Shown here: piece by piece, positions 6,874 to 15,420 of the stretch
Layout: the number at the start of each line of letters is the position of its first letter
How positions within the stretch are numbered: position 1 is the first letter of the stretch
Source: DASSKF01 sp035690725
GTDB lineage: Bacteria; Actinomycetota; Actinomycetes; Actinomycetales; Dermatophilaceae
Assembly: GCA_035690725.1 (NCBI GenBank)
Contig: DASSKF010000204.1
Span: 1-44,678 of the forward strand
Length of the DNA: 44,678 nt
Reading direction: 5' to 3'
Made by a program: the position numbers and the translations under genes
The notes under the pieces: generated by a model
Database searches by the model: none
What the model was told of the DNA's origin: nothing
Seen by the model: only the letters and a program-made list of their open reading frames with translations

Positions 6874-6956
6874 CAGGCCCCCTCGGGTAGCAGTCCGTCC
6901 ACCGCGTCGCGAAAAGTGCGCCAGTCGGCGGCGAAGGCGTCGAGCCGCCGACGTCC
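6873..6956 (-). pseudogene. PadR-family regulator remnant (C-terminal ~27 residues)
   Basis: Reading the minus strand into the TGA at 6873-6875 gives GRRRLDAFAADWRTFRDAVD followed by GLLPEGA. This matches the C-terminal helix of PadR regulators that are co-encoded with HAAS proteins. No PadR winged-helix sequence is found upstream, where the FchA-like gene ends at 6983. The stop overlaps the HAAS start (TGATG), so the original translational coupling survives although almost the whole regulator is gone. Confidence 0.5.
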
Positions 6957-6982
6957 GGTCGCCGCGGCAGGACGTCGCCGGC

Positions 6983-7531
6983 TCAGGTGAGTGCGGCGAC
7001 CCGCTCCGCGAGGGCGCTGGCCCGGTCGGAGACCACCGGGTCGAGCCCGGCCTCGGCCACGTTGATCGCGACGAGCTGCGCGGCCGCGTCCACGGCCGCC
7101 TGCGCCAGCCGCAGGGCGGTGTAGGCGTCCCCGCGCAGGTTCGGGTTCCCGTCCCGGGCCAGCCGGACCGCGTGGTCGGCGACTGCGCTGCCCACCTCGA
7201 CGATGGTGAGCGGCACCCGGGCCGCCTCCTCCCAGGCGGTTCGGGAGGCGGCGCTGTCGCGGCCCTCGCGCCGGATCGCGTCGAGCACCGCACCGTAGGA
7301 GCGCGCGTCCTCATCCGCCAGCTCACCGGCGGTGACGCGGCGGCGCTCCAGGTCCTCGGCGACCGCTGCGGCCTCGGGGACCTGGCGGCTGGACAGCCGG
7401 GCGGCCTTCGTCGCGAGCGCCGCGGCCAGCGCCACGCCCGCCGCCGCCACCGACCCGGCGGCCGGCGACGGCTCCGGCTGCGCGACCAGGTCGGCGAAGC
7501 CCGCGAGCGACTCGTCGAAGTAGCGGCCCAC
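6983..7531 (-). CDS. fchA: FchA/FTCD-type cyclohydrolase-cyclodeaminase family protein
   Basis: A 182-residue all-helical protein of the formiminotransferase-cyclodeaminase C-terminal domain family. It has the typical start YFDESLAGFADLVAQPEPSP with AAGSVAAAGVALAAALA, and later RDGNPNLRGDAYTALRLAQAAVD. Relatives include cyclodeaminases and the methenyl-THF cyclohydrolase FchA of methylotrophs. Lying only 4 nt after fhs, and with no formiminotransferase domain, it most plausibly hydrolyses 5,10-methenyl-THF to 10-formyl-THF for the ligase. This is inference from context. It is the last gene of the nine-gene minus-strand operon. Confidence 0.75.
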   Translation of the reverse strand: MGRYFDESLAGFADLVAQPEPSPAAGSVAAAGVALAAALATKAARLSSRQVPEAAAVAEDLERRRVTAGELADEDARSYGAVLDAIRREGRDSAASRTAWEEAARVPLTIVEVGSAVADHAVRLARDGNPNLRGDAYTALRLAQAAVDAAAQLVAINVAEAGLDPVVSDRASALAERVAALT

Positions 7532-7535
7532 GGCG

Positions 7536-9230
7536 TCAGAAGAGGCCGACCGTGTTGCCGTTCTCGTCGATGTCGACGTGCGCCGCGGCCGGGTCCGAGC
7601 CGAAGCCCGGCATCGTCCGCATGTCGCCGCAGATGCCGTAGATGAACCCGGCCCCCACCGAGGCACGGACCTCACGCACCGGCAGCCGCCACCCGGTCGG
7701 GGCGCCCTTGAGCGTCGGGTCGGAGGACAGCGACAGGTGGGTCTTGGCGAGGCAGATCGACAGGTTCCCGAACCCGGCGTCCTCGTACATGTCCAGCTGC
7801 CGGTTCGCGGCCGCCGAGTAGTCCACGCCGTCGGCACCGTAGACCTTCGTCGCGATCGACTCGATCTTGTCCCGCAGGCTCGCCTCGTCCGGGTAGAGGT
7901 ACTGGAAGTCGGTCGGCTCCTCGACGGCGTCCACCACGGCGCGCGCCAGCTCCTCGGCGCCCTCACCGCCCTGGGTGAAGTGGTCGGAGACGGCGCAGCG
8001 GGCACCCGCCTGCTCGCTGATCTCCCGGATGGCGTCCACCTCGCTCGGGTGGTCGGTCTGGAAGGAGTTGACGGCGACGACCGGCGAGACGCCGTGGATC
8101 CGCACGTTCTCGATCTGCTTGACCAGGTTCGCGGCGCCGGAGCGCACGTCGTCCGGGTTCTCCTCGAACAGCTCCTTGGGCAGCTTCTGCCCGGCGACGA
8201 TCCGGTACTTGCCCGAGTGCGCCTTCAGGGCCCGCACCGTGGCGACGATGACCGCGGCGTCCGGCTTCTCCCCGGACACCCGGCACTTGATGTTGAAGAA
8301 CCGCTCGGCGCCCATGTCGGCACCGAACCCCGCCTCGGTGACCACGATGTCGGAGGTGCGCAGCGCGATGAGGTCGGCGACCACCGAGGAGTTGCCGGTG
8401 GCGATGTTGCCGAAGGGCCCGCAGTGCACGAAGGCCGGCGTGTTCTCCAGCGTCTGCAACAAGTTCGGCTTGATCGCCTCCTTGAGCAGCACCGTCATCG
8501 TGCCGGCCGAGTGGAGCTGCTCGGCGGTGACCGGCTCCCCCTTGCCCGTGTACCCGACCACGATCCGGGCCAGCCGCTCGCGCAGGTCCGTCAGCGAGGT
8601 GGTCAGCCCGAGGGTCGCCATGACCTCCGAGGCGGCGCTGATGTCGAAGCCGGTCTGCCGCAGCGGTCCGTTGCCACGGGCACCGAGTCCGGTCACGATC
8701 TCGCGCAGCCCCCGGTCGTCCATGTCGACCACCCTGCGCCAGGTGATCGTCGAGGGGTCGATGCCGAGGTCGTTGCCCCGGAAGAGGTGGTTGTCCAGCA
8801 TCGCGGCGAGCAGGTTGTTGGCGGAGGTCACCGCGTGGATGTCCCCCGTGAGGTGCAGGTTCAGCTTCTCCATCGGGACCACCTGGCTGTAGCCGCCACC
8901 GGCGGCGCCGCCCTTGATCCCGAGGGCCGGCCCCATCGACGCCTCGCGAATGGTCACGGTGGCCCGCTTCCCGAGCCGGTTCAGGCCCTGCACCAGTCCG
9001 ATCGACGTGGTCGACTTGCCCTCGCCGAGCGGGGTCGGGGTGATCCCCGTGACCACGACGTACTTGGCCCGCGGGCGGTCGGCGAACTCCTCGATCGCGT
9101 CGAGGCTCACCTTCATCACGTCGTGGCCGTACGGCTCCAGCAGATGGCTCTCGAGCCCGAGCTGGCCGGCCACCTCGCCGATCGGCTTGAGCGTGGCGTT
9201 CTGCGCGATCTCCAGGTTGGACGGAAACAC
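7536..9230 (-). CDS. fhs: Formate-tetrahydrofolate ligase
   Basis: A 564-residue protein of normal length that interconverts formate + ATP + THF and 10-formyl-THF in the cytosol. Seen are the nucleotide-binding TPLGEGKSTTSIGL, the signature TVTIREASMGPALGIKGGAAG, and a conserved VVTEAGFGADMGAERFFNIKCR. GTG 9230 is chosen because GGAGG lies 5 nt upstream; the frame is open further upstream but without a better site. The gene follows soxG by 11 bp, its SD overlapping the soxG end. In this operon it would dispose of or recycle one-carbon units released by demethylation, running in reverse to formate plus ATP, or forward to supply folate for sarcosine oxidase. Confidence 0.95.
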   Translation of the reverse strand: MFPSNLEIAQNATLKPIGEVAGQLGLESHLLEPYGHDVMKVSLDAIEEFADRPRAKYVVVTGITPTPLGEGKSTTSIGLVQGLNRLGKRATVTIREASMGPALGIKGGAAGGGYSQVVPMEKLNLHLTGDIHAVTSANNLLAAMLDNHLFRGNDLGIDPSTITWRRVVDMDDRGLREIVTGLGARGNGPLRQTGFDISAASEVMATLGLTTSLTDLRERLARIVVGYTGKGEPVTAEQLHSAGTMTVLLKEAIKPNLLQTLENTPAFVHCGPFGNIATGNSSVVADLIALRTSDIVVTEAGFGADMGAERFFNIKCRVSGEKPDAAVIVATVRALKAHSGKYRIVAGQKLPKELFEENPDDVRSGAANLVKQIENVRIHGVSPVVAVNSFQTDHPSEVDAIREISEQAGARCAVSDHFTQGGEGAEELARAVVDAVEEPTDFQYLYPDEASLRDKIESIATKVYGADGVDYSAAANRQLDMYEDAGFGNLSICLAKTHLSLSSDPTLKGAPTGWRLPVREVRASVGAGFIYGICGDMRTMPGFGSDPAAAHVDIDENGNTVGLF

Positions 9231-9241
9231 GGCAACCTCCT

Positions 9242-9970
9242 TCACACTCGGGAGGGCTGGAGCCCCGTTTGCTCCAGCCCGAGCTCCTCGCCTGCGTCGA
9301 TGAGCGACGTGACCAGATACTGCCCCGTCATCCACTCACAGTGAAGAAGGAATGACGGAAATGACTCATCCGGCGAGCGCAGGTCGTCCCGGATGACGTC
9401 CACGGCCACCCCCGCGACGACGGTCCCCAGGGTGGAGCCGTCGGGGAAGTGGCCGGGTCTGAGGTCGGCGCCGCACTCCCTGCCCAACAGCGTGCGCGCT
9501 GCACGCCCCGTGAGGCGCACCAGCGCCAGCGCGTGGGTGAGGTCGACGACGGAGACCAGCTCGGTCAGCGGGGCGGTCACCTTCTGCAGCCGCTCGGTGA
9601 CCGCGCCGGCGGTATGGGGCGGGGCCAGCGCCAGCCACTGTCCCGGCCGCGAGCCGGCGAGCAGCACATGGGCCTCGCCGGTCCCCAGGTCCCAGAGCCG
9701 CTTCGCCGACCTCCCCAGAGGCACGCCGAGCAGGTCCGCGGCCGTGGGGGCGCCGGCGTCGGCGCGCAGCAGGACCTTGGTCAGCGGCGTGCAGTCGGTG
9801 AGCGTCAGCCTCTCGCAGGGCGGCGGTGCCCCGACCTGCGACCTGGTATGCCGTGTGCCTCCCGGCCGCGCGTCCTGGTCCTGCGCGCTGCGCACCTTCC
9901 AGCCGTCGACGACCCGGGTCGACGGCCCCGGGTCGATGGGGCTGCGGGCGATCGGCTCGTCCTCAGGCAC
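9242..9970 (-). CDS. soxG: Sarcosine oxidase gamma subunit
   Basis: A 242-residue GcvT-like small subunit of heterotetrameric sarcosine oxidase. Recognisable parts are RSPIDPGP near the start, LTDCTPLTKVLLRADAG, the LARLTG-like ALALVRLTGRAARTLLGREC, and the C-terminal SFLLHCEWMTGQYLVTSLIDAG-type stretch. It carries a longer, poorly conserved N-terminal segment than usual. GTG 9970 overlaps the soxA stop by 8 bp, indicating translational coupling. Gene order soxB-D-A-G is the canonical one. Confidence 0.88.
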   Translation of the reverse strand: MPEDEPIARSPIDPGPSTRVVDGWKVRSAQDQDARPGGTRHTRSQVGAPPPCERLTLTDCTPLTKVLLRADAGAPTAADLLGVPLGRSAKRLWDLGTGEAHVLLAGSRPGQWLALAPPHTAGAVTERLQKVTAPLTELVSVVDLTHALALVRLTGRAARTLLGRECGADLRPGHFPDGSTLGTVVAGVAVDVIRDDLRSPDESFPSFLLHCEWMTGQYLVTSLIDAGEELGLEQTGLQPSRV

Positions 9971-12836
9971 GCAGCCTCATCCCCTCCGGGTCGTACTGCG
10001 CGAGCTGCTGGGTGACGCGTCCCAGCATGCCTCCTCCTCCGGGGAGCCGCACGGTCAGCAGGGTCCCGGGCTCGGCCAGCTCGGCCGCGACCTGGGCCAG
10101 GCAGATCGCGTGGCCGAGTGTCGGGGACAGGCGGCTGGAGGTGATCCGTCCCCGGATGGTGCCGCCCGCCACGACCTGACTGCCCTCCGGCGGGACCGCC
10201 TCGCCGTCCACCGGAAGCAGGCCGACGAGCATCGACCCGTCCCCACGGCCGTCCACGAGGGCCGGTCGACCGACGAAGTCGTCCTTGTCGAGCTTGACCA
10301 GCCCGCCCAGCCCGGCGGAGAAGGCGTCGGTCAGCCCGTCGGTGTCCTGGCCGACGATGAGGTGCCCCTTCTCCAGGCGCAGGACGCGCTGCGCCTCGAC
10401 CCCGAACGGGCGCACCCCGAGGTCCCGCCCCGCCTCGAGCAGCCGCTCCCAGACGTGCAGCCCGTAGCCGGCCGGCACGTGCAGCTCGTAGCTGAGCTCT
10501 CCGGTGAACCCGATCCGCCACAGCAGGCAGCCGGGCACCCCCGCCACGCTCCCGGTCCGCACGTGCAGGTAGGGGAAGGCCTCCGGGCCGACGTCCACGT
10601 CGTCCACCACCCGGGCGACCAGCTCCCGCGAGCGGGGACCGGCCACGTTCACGCTCGCGAACGCCGAGGTGAGCGGGGTGACGTGCACCTGCCAGTCGGG
10701 GTGCTCGACCTGCAGCCAGCGTTCCATCCACTCCGCGACAGCGTCCGCCCCGGAGGACGTGGTGCTCACCAGGTAGTGCTGCTCCCCGAGCCGTCCGGTC
10801 ACCCCGTCGTCGAGGACCACCCCGTCCTCGGCGCACATGACGCCGTAGCGCACCCGCCCGATCCCCAACGTGGACAGGCGGTTGACGTGGAGCAGGTCGA
10901 GCAGCGCCGGGACGTCGGGGCCGCGCAGGTCGAGCTTGCCGATCGGGGTCACGTCGATCATGCCGACGCGTTCCCGCACGGCCCGCACCTCGCCGGCCGG
11001 GTCGCCGTAGTGGTCCGGCCGCACCCACGATCCGCCGACCAGCGGGACCGCACCGTGCCGCTCGTGCCAGGACTGCATCGGCGAACGGCGAACCGGGTGG
11101 CGCGCGCGGCCTGCCAGGGCACCGAGGGTGACGGGTGCGTAGGGCGGCCGCCACGTCGTCGTGCCGGTCTCGTCGATGGTCCGGCCGGTCGCCTCCGCGA
11201 CGATCGCGGTGACGTTGACCGTCTCCAGCCGGCCCTGGGTCGGTCCCATCGTCGCGGTCGTGTAGCGCTTCGTCAGCTCGACGTGGTCGTAGCCCTCCTC
11301 CACGGCGGTGAGCAGGTCCGTGGAGGTGACGTCCTCGCAGAGGTCGACGAACCCGTGCGTGCGCCCGTGCACGAGCGCCGGGTGCGGATCGGGCCGCAAC
11401 GGCGGTATGCCGTGAGCCGGCACCCAGGTGCCCCGTGTCGCGCCACCCCGAGCGTGCGGGGTCCCGGGAGTCGCCCGCCGTGCTGCCTCCCGGCCCGTCG
11501 CCTCGCCGTGCTCGACGAGCTGCTCGGTGCTGCCGTCGCCGAGCACATGTCCGGTCGCGAGCACGCCTGCGGGGAGCCGGGACTCATCCGGCCGGAACCG
11601 GGCCGAGCGGTGGTCGTACGCGGGTCGGTCACCGGCCATGTTCAGCAGGGTCGTCGGTGCCGTCCACCCTGCGGCGACGACCACGAGGTCGCACGCGTGC
11701 GTGGCGCCCCCGGCCACCTCGACCGCCTCCACCCGACCGCGACCACGCACTCGCACCAGGTCGCCCCCGGCACGTGCGTCCTGGACGTCGACCACGTCCA
11801 CGCCCACGCGCTCCAGGTCGGCGGCGGCGGCATCCCCGGCCGGGTTGGCGCTGAGGACGACGGCGCGCGAACCGGGCCGCACGGCATACAGGTTCACGAG
11901 CCGGCGCACCGCGGTGGACAGCATGACACCGGGCAGGTCGTTGCCCGCGAACACGTAGGGGCGTTCCACCAGTCCCGGTGCGACCACGAGGCAGCCGGCC
12001 CGTGCCCGGGTCAGCCGCTCCCGCACCGCGGCGGTGTCACGTTCGAGCACGGCGACCCAGTTGTCGTCGTAGCGGCCGAGGGCCACCGCGTCGGTGAGCA
12101 CCTCGATGCCGGGCGTGGCCGCGACCCGGTCACGCAGCTCCGCCAGCGCAGTCAGCTCCGCACCGCTCCCCCACCGCAGGTGGCCCCCGAGGGCGTGCCG
12201 CTCCTCGACGAGCAGCACCTCGGCGCCGGCCTCGGCCGCGGCCACGGCGGCAGCCATCCCGGCCGGCCCGCCGCCGGCCACCAGCACGTCGGGGTGGCTG
12301 AATCGCTGGTCGTAGCAGGCACGTTGGTCGCCTGCACGCGTGTCCAGCCGGCCACCGTGGGCGAATCGCCGCAGCACGCGCTCGTAGGCCGGCCACACGG
12401 CGCGCGGGCGCGCGAACGTCTTGTAGTAGAAGCCGGGCGGCAGCAGGCGAGGGAACAGCCCGACCACGGCCTTGGCGTCGTGCTCGAGGGACGGCCAGGC
12501 GTCCTGCGCCCGCACCTGCATCCCCTCGCGCACGAGGCGGTGTGCGGCGCGGACGTTGGGCTCGGTGCCCACCTGGACGGTGCAGTTGGGGTCGAGGTGG
12601 TCGGCGGTCAGCAGTCCCCGGGGTCGGTGGTACTTCAGGCTGCGGGAGAAGACGCGCACCCCGCACGCGGCCAGGGCCGAGGCGATGGTGTCCCCGGCCA
12701 GGGCCGGGTAGCGCCGCCCGTTCCAGGTGAGGCCCAGCTCGGTCTCCCGGTCGACCGCCTCGCCCGGCTGGGGCGGCAGGCGCCGCACCATGCTCGGCGC
12801 GCCACGGTCCCCGGCCGCTGCCACCTGCCTCGTCAC
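9963..12836 (-). CDS. soxA: Sarcosine oxidase alpha subunit
   Basis: A 957-residue protein of expected length. Order of domains: a ferredoxin-like fold at about 25-115 (SLKYHRPRGLLTADHLDPNC; cluster cysteines absent as usual), an NAD-binding flavoprotein domain from about 180 (VLVAGGGPAGMAAAVAAAEAG), the SoxA_A3 linker at about 500-580 (THGFVDLCEDVTSTDLLTAV, GPTQGR), and a GcvT folate-binding half from about 610 to the end (VGMIDVTPIGKLDLRGP, RIGFTGELSYELHVPAGYG). With SoxB, SoxD and SoxG it oxidises sarcosine to glycine and H2O2, passing the methyl carbon to THF as methylene-THF. GTG 12836 overlaps the soxD stop by 4 bp. Confidence 0.95.
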   Translation of the reverse strand: MTRQVAAAGDRGAPSMVRRLPPQPGEAVDRETELGLTWNGRRYPALAGDTIASALAACGVRVFSRSLKYHRPRGLLTADHLDPNCTVQVGTEPNVRAAHRLVREGMQVRAQDAWPSLEHDAKAVVGLFPRLLPPGFYYKTFARPRAVWPAYERVLRRFAHGGRLDTRAGDQRACYDQRFSHPDVLVAGGGPAGMAAAVAAAEAGAEVLLVEERHALGGHLRWGSGAELTALAELRDRVAATPGIEVLTDAVALGRYDDNWVAVLERDTAAVRERLTRARAGCLVVAPGLVERPYVFAGNDLPGVMLSTAVRRLVNLYAVRPGSRAVVLSANPAGDAAAADLERVGVDVVDVQDARAGGDLVRVRGRGRVEAVEVAGGATHACDLVVVAAGWTAPTTLLNMAGDRPAYDHRSARFRPDESRLPAGVLATGHVLGDGSTEQLVEHGEATGREAARRATPGTPHARGGATRGTWVPAHGIPPLRPDPHPALVHGRTHGFVDLCEDVTSTDLLTAVEEGYDHVELTKRYTTATMGPTQGRLETVNVTAIVAEATGRTIDETGTTTWRPPYAPVTLGALAGRARHPVRRSPMQSWHERHGAVPLVGGSWVRPDHYGDPAGEVRAVRERVGMIDVTPIGKLDLRGPDVPALLDLLHVNRLSTLGIGRVRYGVMCAEDGVVLDDGVTGRLGEQHYLVSTTSSGADAVAEWMERWLQVEHPDWQVHVTPLTSAFASVNVAGPRSRELVARVVDDVDVGPEAFPYLHVRTGSVAGVPGCLLWRIGFTGELSYELHVPAGYGLHVWERLLEAGRDLGVRPFGVEAQRVLRLEKGHLIVGQDTDGLTDAFSAGLGGLVKLDKDDFVGRPALVDGRGDGSMLVGLLPVDGEAVPPEGSQVVAGGTIRGRITSSRLSPTLGHAICLAQVAAELAEPGTLLTVRLPGGGGMLGRVTQQLAQYDPEGMRLRA

Positions 12837-13102
12837 GACGGTCCCCTCCCGGTCGCGCAGTCGCGGGCGTCACGGACCTCGTTCGTGATGGTGTGGCGCT
12901 CCACCGTGATCCAGCGTCGGCAGCCCATCCGGTGGAACCATCGCTCGATCGTCCACCCGGCCGGGTTGTCGCGCAGGTAGAGGTGGTCGCGCCAACGGTC
13001 GGGGCTCGCCGGCCCGGGGGCGACCGGGTCGCCGAGCTCACCGTCATACGCGAACTCGGCGGCGTCGCGGGGGCCGCACCAGGGGCAGGGAAGCAGCATC
13101 AT
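12833..13102 (-). CDS. soxD: Sarcosine oxidase delta subunit
   Basis: An 89-residue zinc-binding subunit. PCPWCGPRDAAEF supplies the first two cysteines; RWFHRMGCRRW supplies the His and third Cys known as zinc ligands in the family. TIERWFHRMGCRRWITVERH is a highly conserved stretch. Two consecutive ATGs (13102, 13099) are possible starts; the first overlaps the soxB TGA by one base. The subunit is needed for assembly of the heterotetramer. Confidence 0.92.
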   Translation of the reverse strand: MMLLPCPWCGPRDAAEFAYDGELGDPVAPGPASPDRWRDHLYLRDNPAGWTIERWFHRMGCRRWITVERHTITNEVRDARDCATGRGPS

Positions 13103-14349
13103 CAGTGACCCACCGCCGCGGCGCCCTTCTCGCCGACCAGCCGCCCCTCGCTGAACCGGGTGAGGGCGAACGGCGCGGCGAGGTCCGGCGTCCGGCCGGT
13201 GGCGATGTGCTCGGCCATCGCCTCGCCGGAGACCGGGCCGGCCTTGAATCCATAGGTGCCCCAGCCCACGTCGACGAAGAACCCGTCCACGGGGGTGGCG
13301 CCCATGACCGGGGCGAAGTCGGGCGTCATGTCGCACACCCCGGCCCACTGCCGCAGGATCCGCAGCGGTGCGAGCGAGGGCATCAGCTGCAGGATGTGGT
13401 CGGCCAGGCCCTCGAGGAACTCCAGCGACCCGCCCATCGAGTAGGACGCGAACGGGTCGACGCTGGCGCCGAACACCAGCTCGCCGCGGTCGGTCTGGCT
13501 GACGTAGACGTGCAGCGTCCCGGACACGACGACCGGGTGCAGGAACGGACGCACGGGCTCGGTCACGGCCGCCTGCAGGGGGAAGGTCCGGACCGGCAGC
13601 CGCACGCCCGCCATCCGGGCCACGAGGCTCGACCAGCCGGCGGTGCAGTTGAGCACGACGTCCGCGGCGACCGGTCCGCGAGACGTCCGCACACCGGTGA
13701 CCCGGCCACCGGTCACGTCGATGCCGGTCACCTCGGTCCCGGGGTGCAGCTGGACCCCCAGCCGGTCGGCGGCACGGGCGTAGCCCCAGACCACCGCGTC
13801 GTGGCGCACGATCCCGCCGGGTGGGTGGTACAGCGCGCCCTCGACCGGGAAGCGGGCGGCACGTGAGGTGTCCAGGTGCGGCACGAGGCGCCGCACCTGG
13901 TCGGGATCGATGACCCGGGAGTCGACTCCGTTCACCTGGTTGACCTGCGCCCGCCACCGCATGGTGCGCAGGGAGGCGTCGCTGTGTGCCAGGGTCAGGT
14001 GGCCGCGCCGGGAGAACATGATGTTGAAGTTCAGCTCGCCGGCCAGCGAGCGGTAGAGGGTCAGCGACCGGTCGTAGAACCGGACCCCCTCGGGGGTGAG
14101 GTAGTTGGCACGCAGGATCGCGGTGTTGCGCCCCGACCCACCACCGCCGAGGTAGCCCTTGTCGAGCACGGCGACGTCCGCGATCCCGTGGTTGCGGGCC
14201 AGGTAGTAGGCCGCCGCCAGGCCGTGCACCCCACCACCGATGACGACCACCCGGTAGCCGGGGCGCAGCTCGTGACGTCGCCAGGCCCGCGGCCACGGCT
14301 CCCCGGTGAGCGCGTGCCGGGCCAGGGCGATCGCCGAGTACTTCACCAC
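13102..14349 (-). CDS. soxB: Sarcosine oxidase beta subunit
   Basis: A 415-residue DAO-fold flavoprotein and the catalytic subunit. Seen are the FAD motif VVVIGGGVHGLAAAYYLARNH, GGGGSGRNTAILRANYLTPEG, the segment GGIVRHDAVVWGYAR whose His (about residue 183) corresponds to the FMN-attachment site of known SoxB, and the C-terminal VDGFFVDVGWGTYGFKAGPVSG. GGGGAGG-like SD sequence (GGGGAGG) lies 5 nt before a GTG-GTG start. It follows the methyltransferase gene by 21 bp. Confidence 0.95.
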   Translation of the reverse strand: MVKYSAIALARHALTGEPWPRAWRRHELRPGYRVVVIGGGVHGLAAAYYLARNHGIADVAVLDKGYLGGGGSGRNTAILRANYLTPEGVRFYDRSLTLYRSLAGELNFNIMFSRRGHLTLAHSDASLRTMRWRAQVNQVNGVDSRVIDPDQVRRLVPHLDTSRAARFPVEGALYHPPGGIVRHDAVVWGYARAADRLGVQLHPGTEVTGIDVTGGRVTGVRTSRGPVAADVVLNCTAGWSSLVARMAGVRLPVRTFPLQAAVTEPVRPFLHPVVVSGTLHVYVSQTDRGELVFGASVDPFASYSMGGSLEFLEGLADHILQLMPSLAPLRILRQWAGVCDMTPDFAPVMGATPVDGFFVDVGWGTYGFKAGPVSGEAMAEHIATGRTPDLAAPFALTRFSEGRLVGEKGAAAVGH

Positions 14350-14370
14350 TACGACCTCCCCGATCCGGGC

Positions 14371-15420
14371 TCACAGCTCGGGGGCGTAGTCGAGGTTGTG
14401 CCGGGACAGCCCGGACTCGGTGCCGAAGAACGCGTGCTTGGACATGTCGGCCGAGTAGCGGCTGGCCGGGGGCGTTCGCCCCAGCGCCTCCGCCATGCTG
14501 CGGACGTGGTGGGGAGCGGCACCGCAGCACAGCCCGAGGTAGCGCACGCCGGCGGCATGCGCGTCCCTGGTGAACGCGGCGACGTCCTCGCGGGTGCAGG
14601 TGAACGGGTCCAGCCCGATGGGGAAGGGACGGCCGTCGCCGTCACCGGCCGGGTCCCGCAGTGCGTGGAAGGTCGGCTCCTCCGGGGTCGTGTGGTAGGG
14701 CACCGGGAGCGCCGCGACCGGCACGCCGACCGCGTCGACGACCTCCGGCAGCAGCGGCAGCATCGTCGCCGGGCCGCGCAGGCAGTTGAGGCCCACCACG
14801 TCCGCGCCCGCGTCCGCGAGCCGGCCGCAGGCGTCGGCGACCGACCAGTCCTCCCGGGTCCGGCCGCCACTGCCGACGGCGAGGGTGACCACGACGGGGA
14901 GCCCCGCCGCACGGACGGCCTCGAGGGCGACCTGCGCCTCCTCGGCATACCGGAACGTCTCAGCGATGACGTAGTCGCAGCCCGCGTCGGCGGCCCAGCC
15001 GACCTGCTCGTCGAACATGCGGCGGGCCGCGTCGTGCGTCGCGGTGTCCCCCGGGTCGAAGACGTTGGTGTTGCACACGTTTCCCGCCAGCAGCGCGCCG
15101 GTTCGGTCGGCCACGTCGCGGGCCAGTTCCAGGGCCGTGCGGTTCATCTCCTCCAGCTGGCCGTCGCGGCCGACGACGCGCAGCTTCTCCCGGTGGGCGT
15201 AGTAGGTGAGGGCCTCGACCACGTCCGACCCGGCGTGCACGAACTGCTCGTGCAGCGAGGTCACCTGCTCCGGGTGGTCCAGCAGCACCTCGGGCACGAA
15301 GGAGCCGGCCTGCAGGTAGCCGCGCCGCTCGAGCTCGAACAGGTAGCCCTCGGCGCACACGACCGCGCCGGCGTCGAGCCGCTCGAGCAGCCCCGGCCCG
15401 CGGGCCCCGTCCGCCGTCAT
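14371..15420 (-). CDS. Betaine-homocysteine S-methyltransferase-like protein
   Basis: A 349-residue TIM-barrel homocysteine methyltransferase (Pfam S-methyl_trans). Zinc ligands are visible as Cys in VVGLNCLRGP and the paired Cys in VRYLGLCCGAAPHHVR. It resembles BHMT more than MmuM or MetH: ELERRGYLQAGSFVPEVLLDHPE, AGSDVVEALTYYAHREKL, YHTTPEEPTFHAL and FPIGLDPFTCTREDVAAF. The proposed reaction is glycine betaine + homocysteine to dimethylglycine + methionine, the entry step to the sox pathway. Another methyl donor such as DMSP or stachydrine cannot be excluded. ATG 15420 overlaps the upstream stop by one base (TGATG); a GTG at 15423 is also in frame. Confidence 0.8.
   Translation of the reverse strand: MTADGARGPGLLERLDAGAVVCAEGYLFELERRGYLQAGSFVPEVLLDHPEQVTSLHEQFVHAGSDVVEALTYYAHREKLRVVGRDGQLEEMNRTALELARDVADRTGALLAGNVCNTNVFDPGDTATHDAARRMFDEQVGWAADAGCDYVIAETFRYAEEAQVALEAVRAAGLPVVVTLAVGSGGRTREDWSVADACGRLADAGADVVGLNCLRGPATMLPLLPEVVDAVGVPVAALPVPYHTTPEEPTFHALRDPAGDGDGRPFPIGLDPFTCTREDVAAFTRDAHAAGVRYLGLCCGAAPHHVRSMAEALGRTPPASRYSADMSKHAFFGTESGLSRHNLDYAPEL

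Noticed and set aside
9393..12980. Very long plus-strand open frame (about 1195 codons) opposite soxA and soxG
   Set aside because: Its translation is low-complexity Arg/Pro/Gly/His-rich sequence without any domain, whereas the minus strand encodes complete SoxA and SoxG. It is a shadow caused by the extreme GC bias at third positions.
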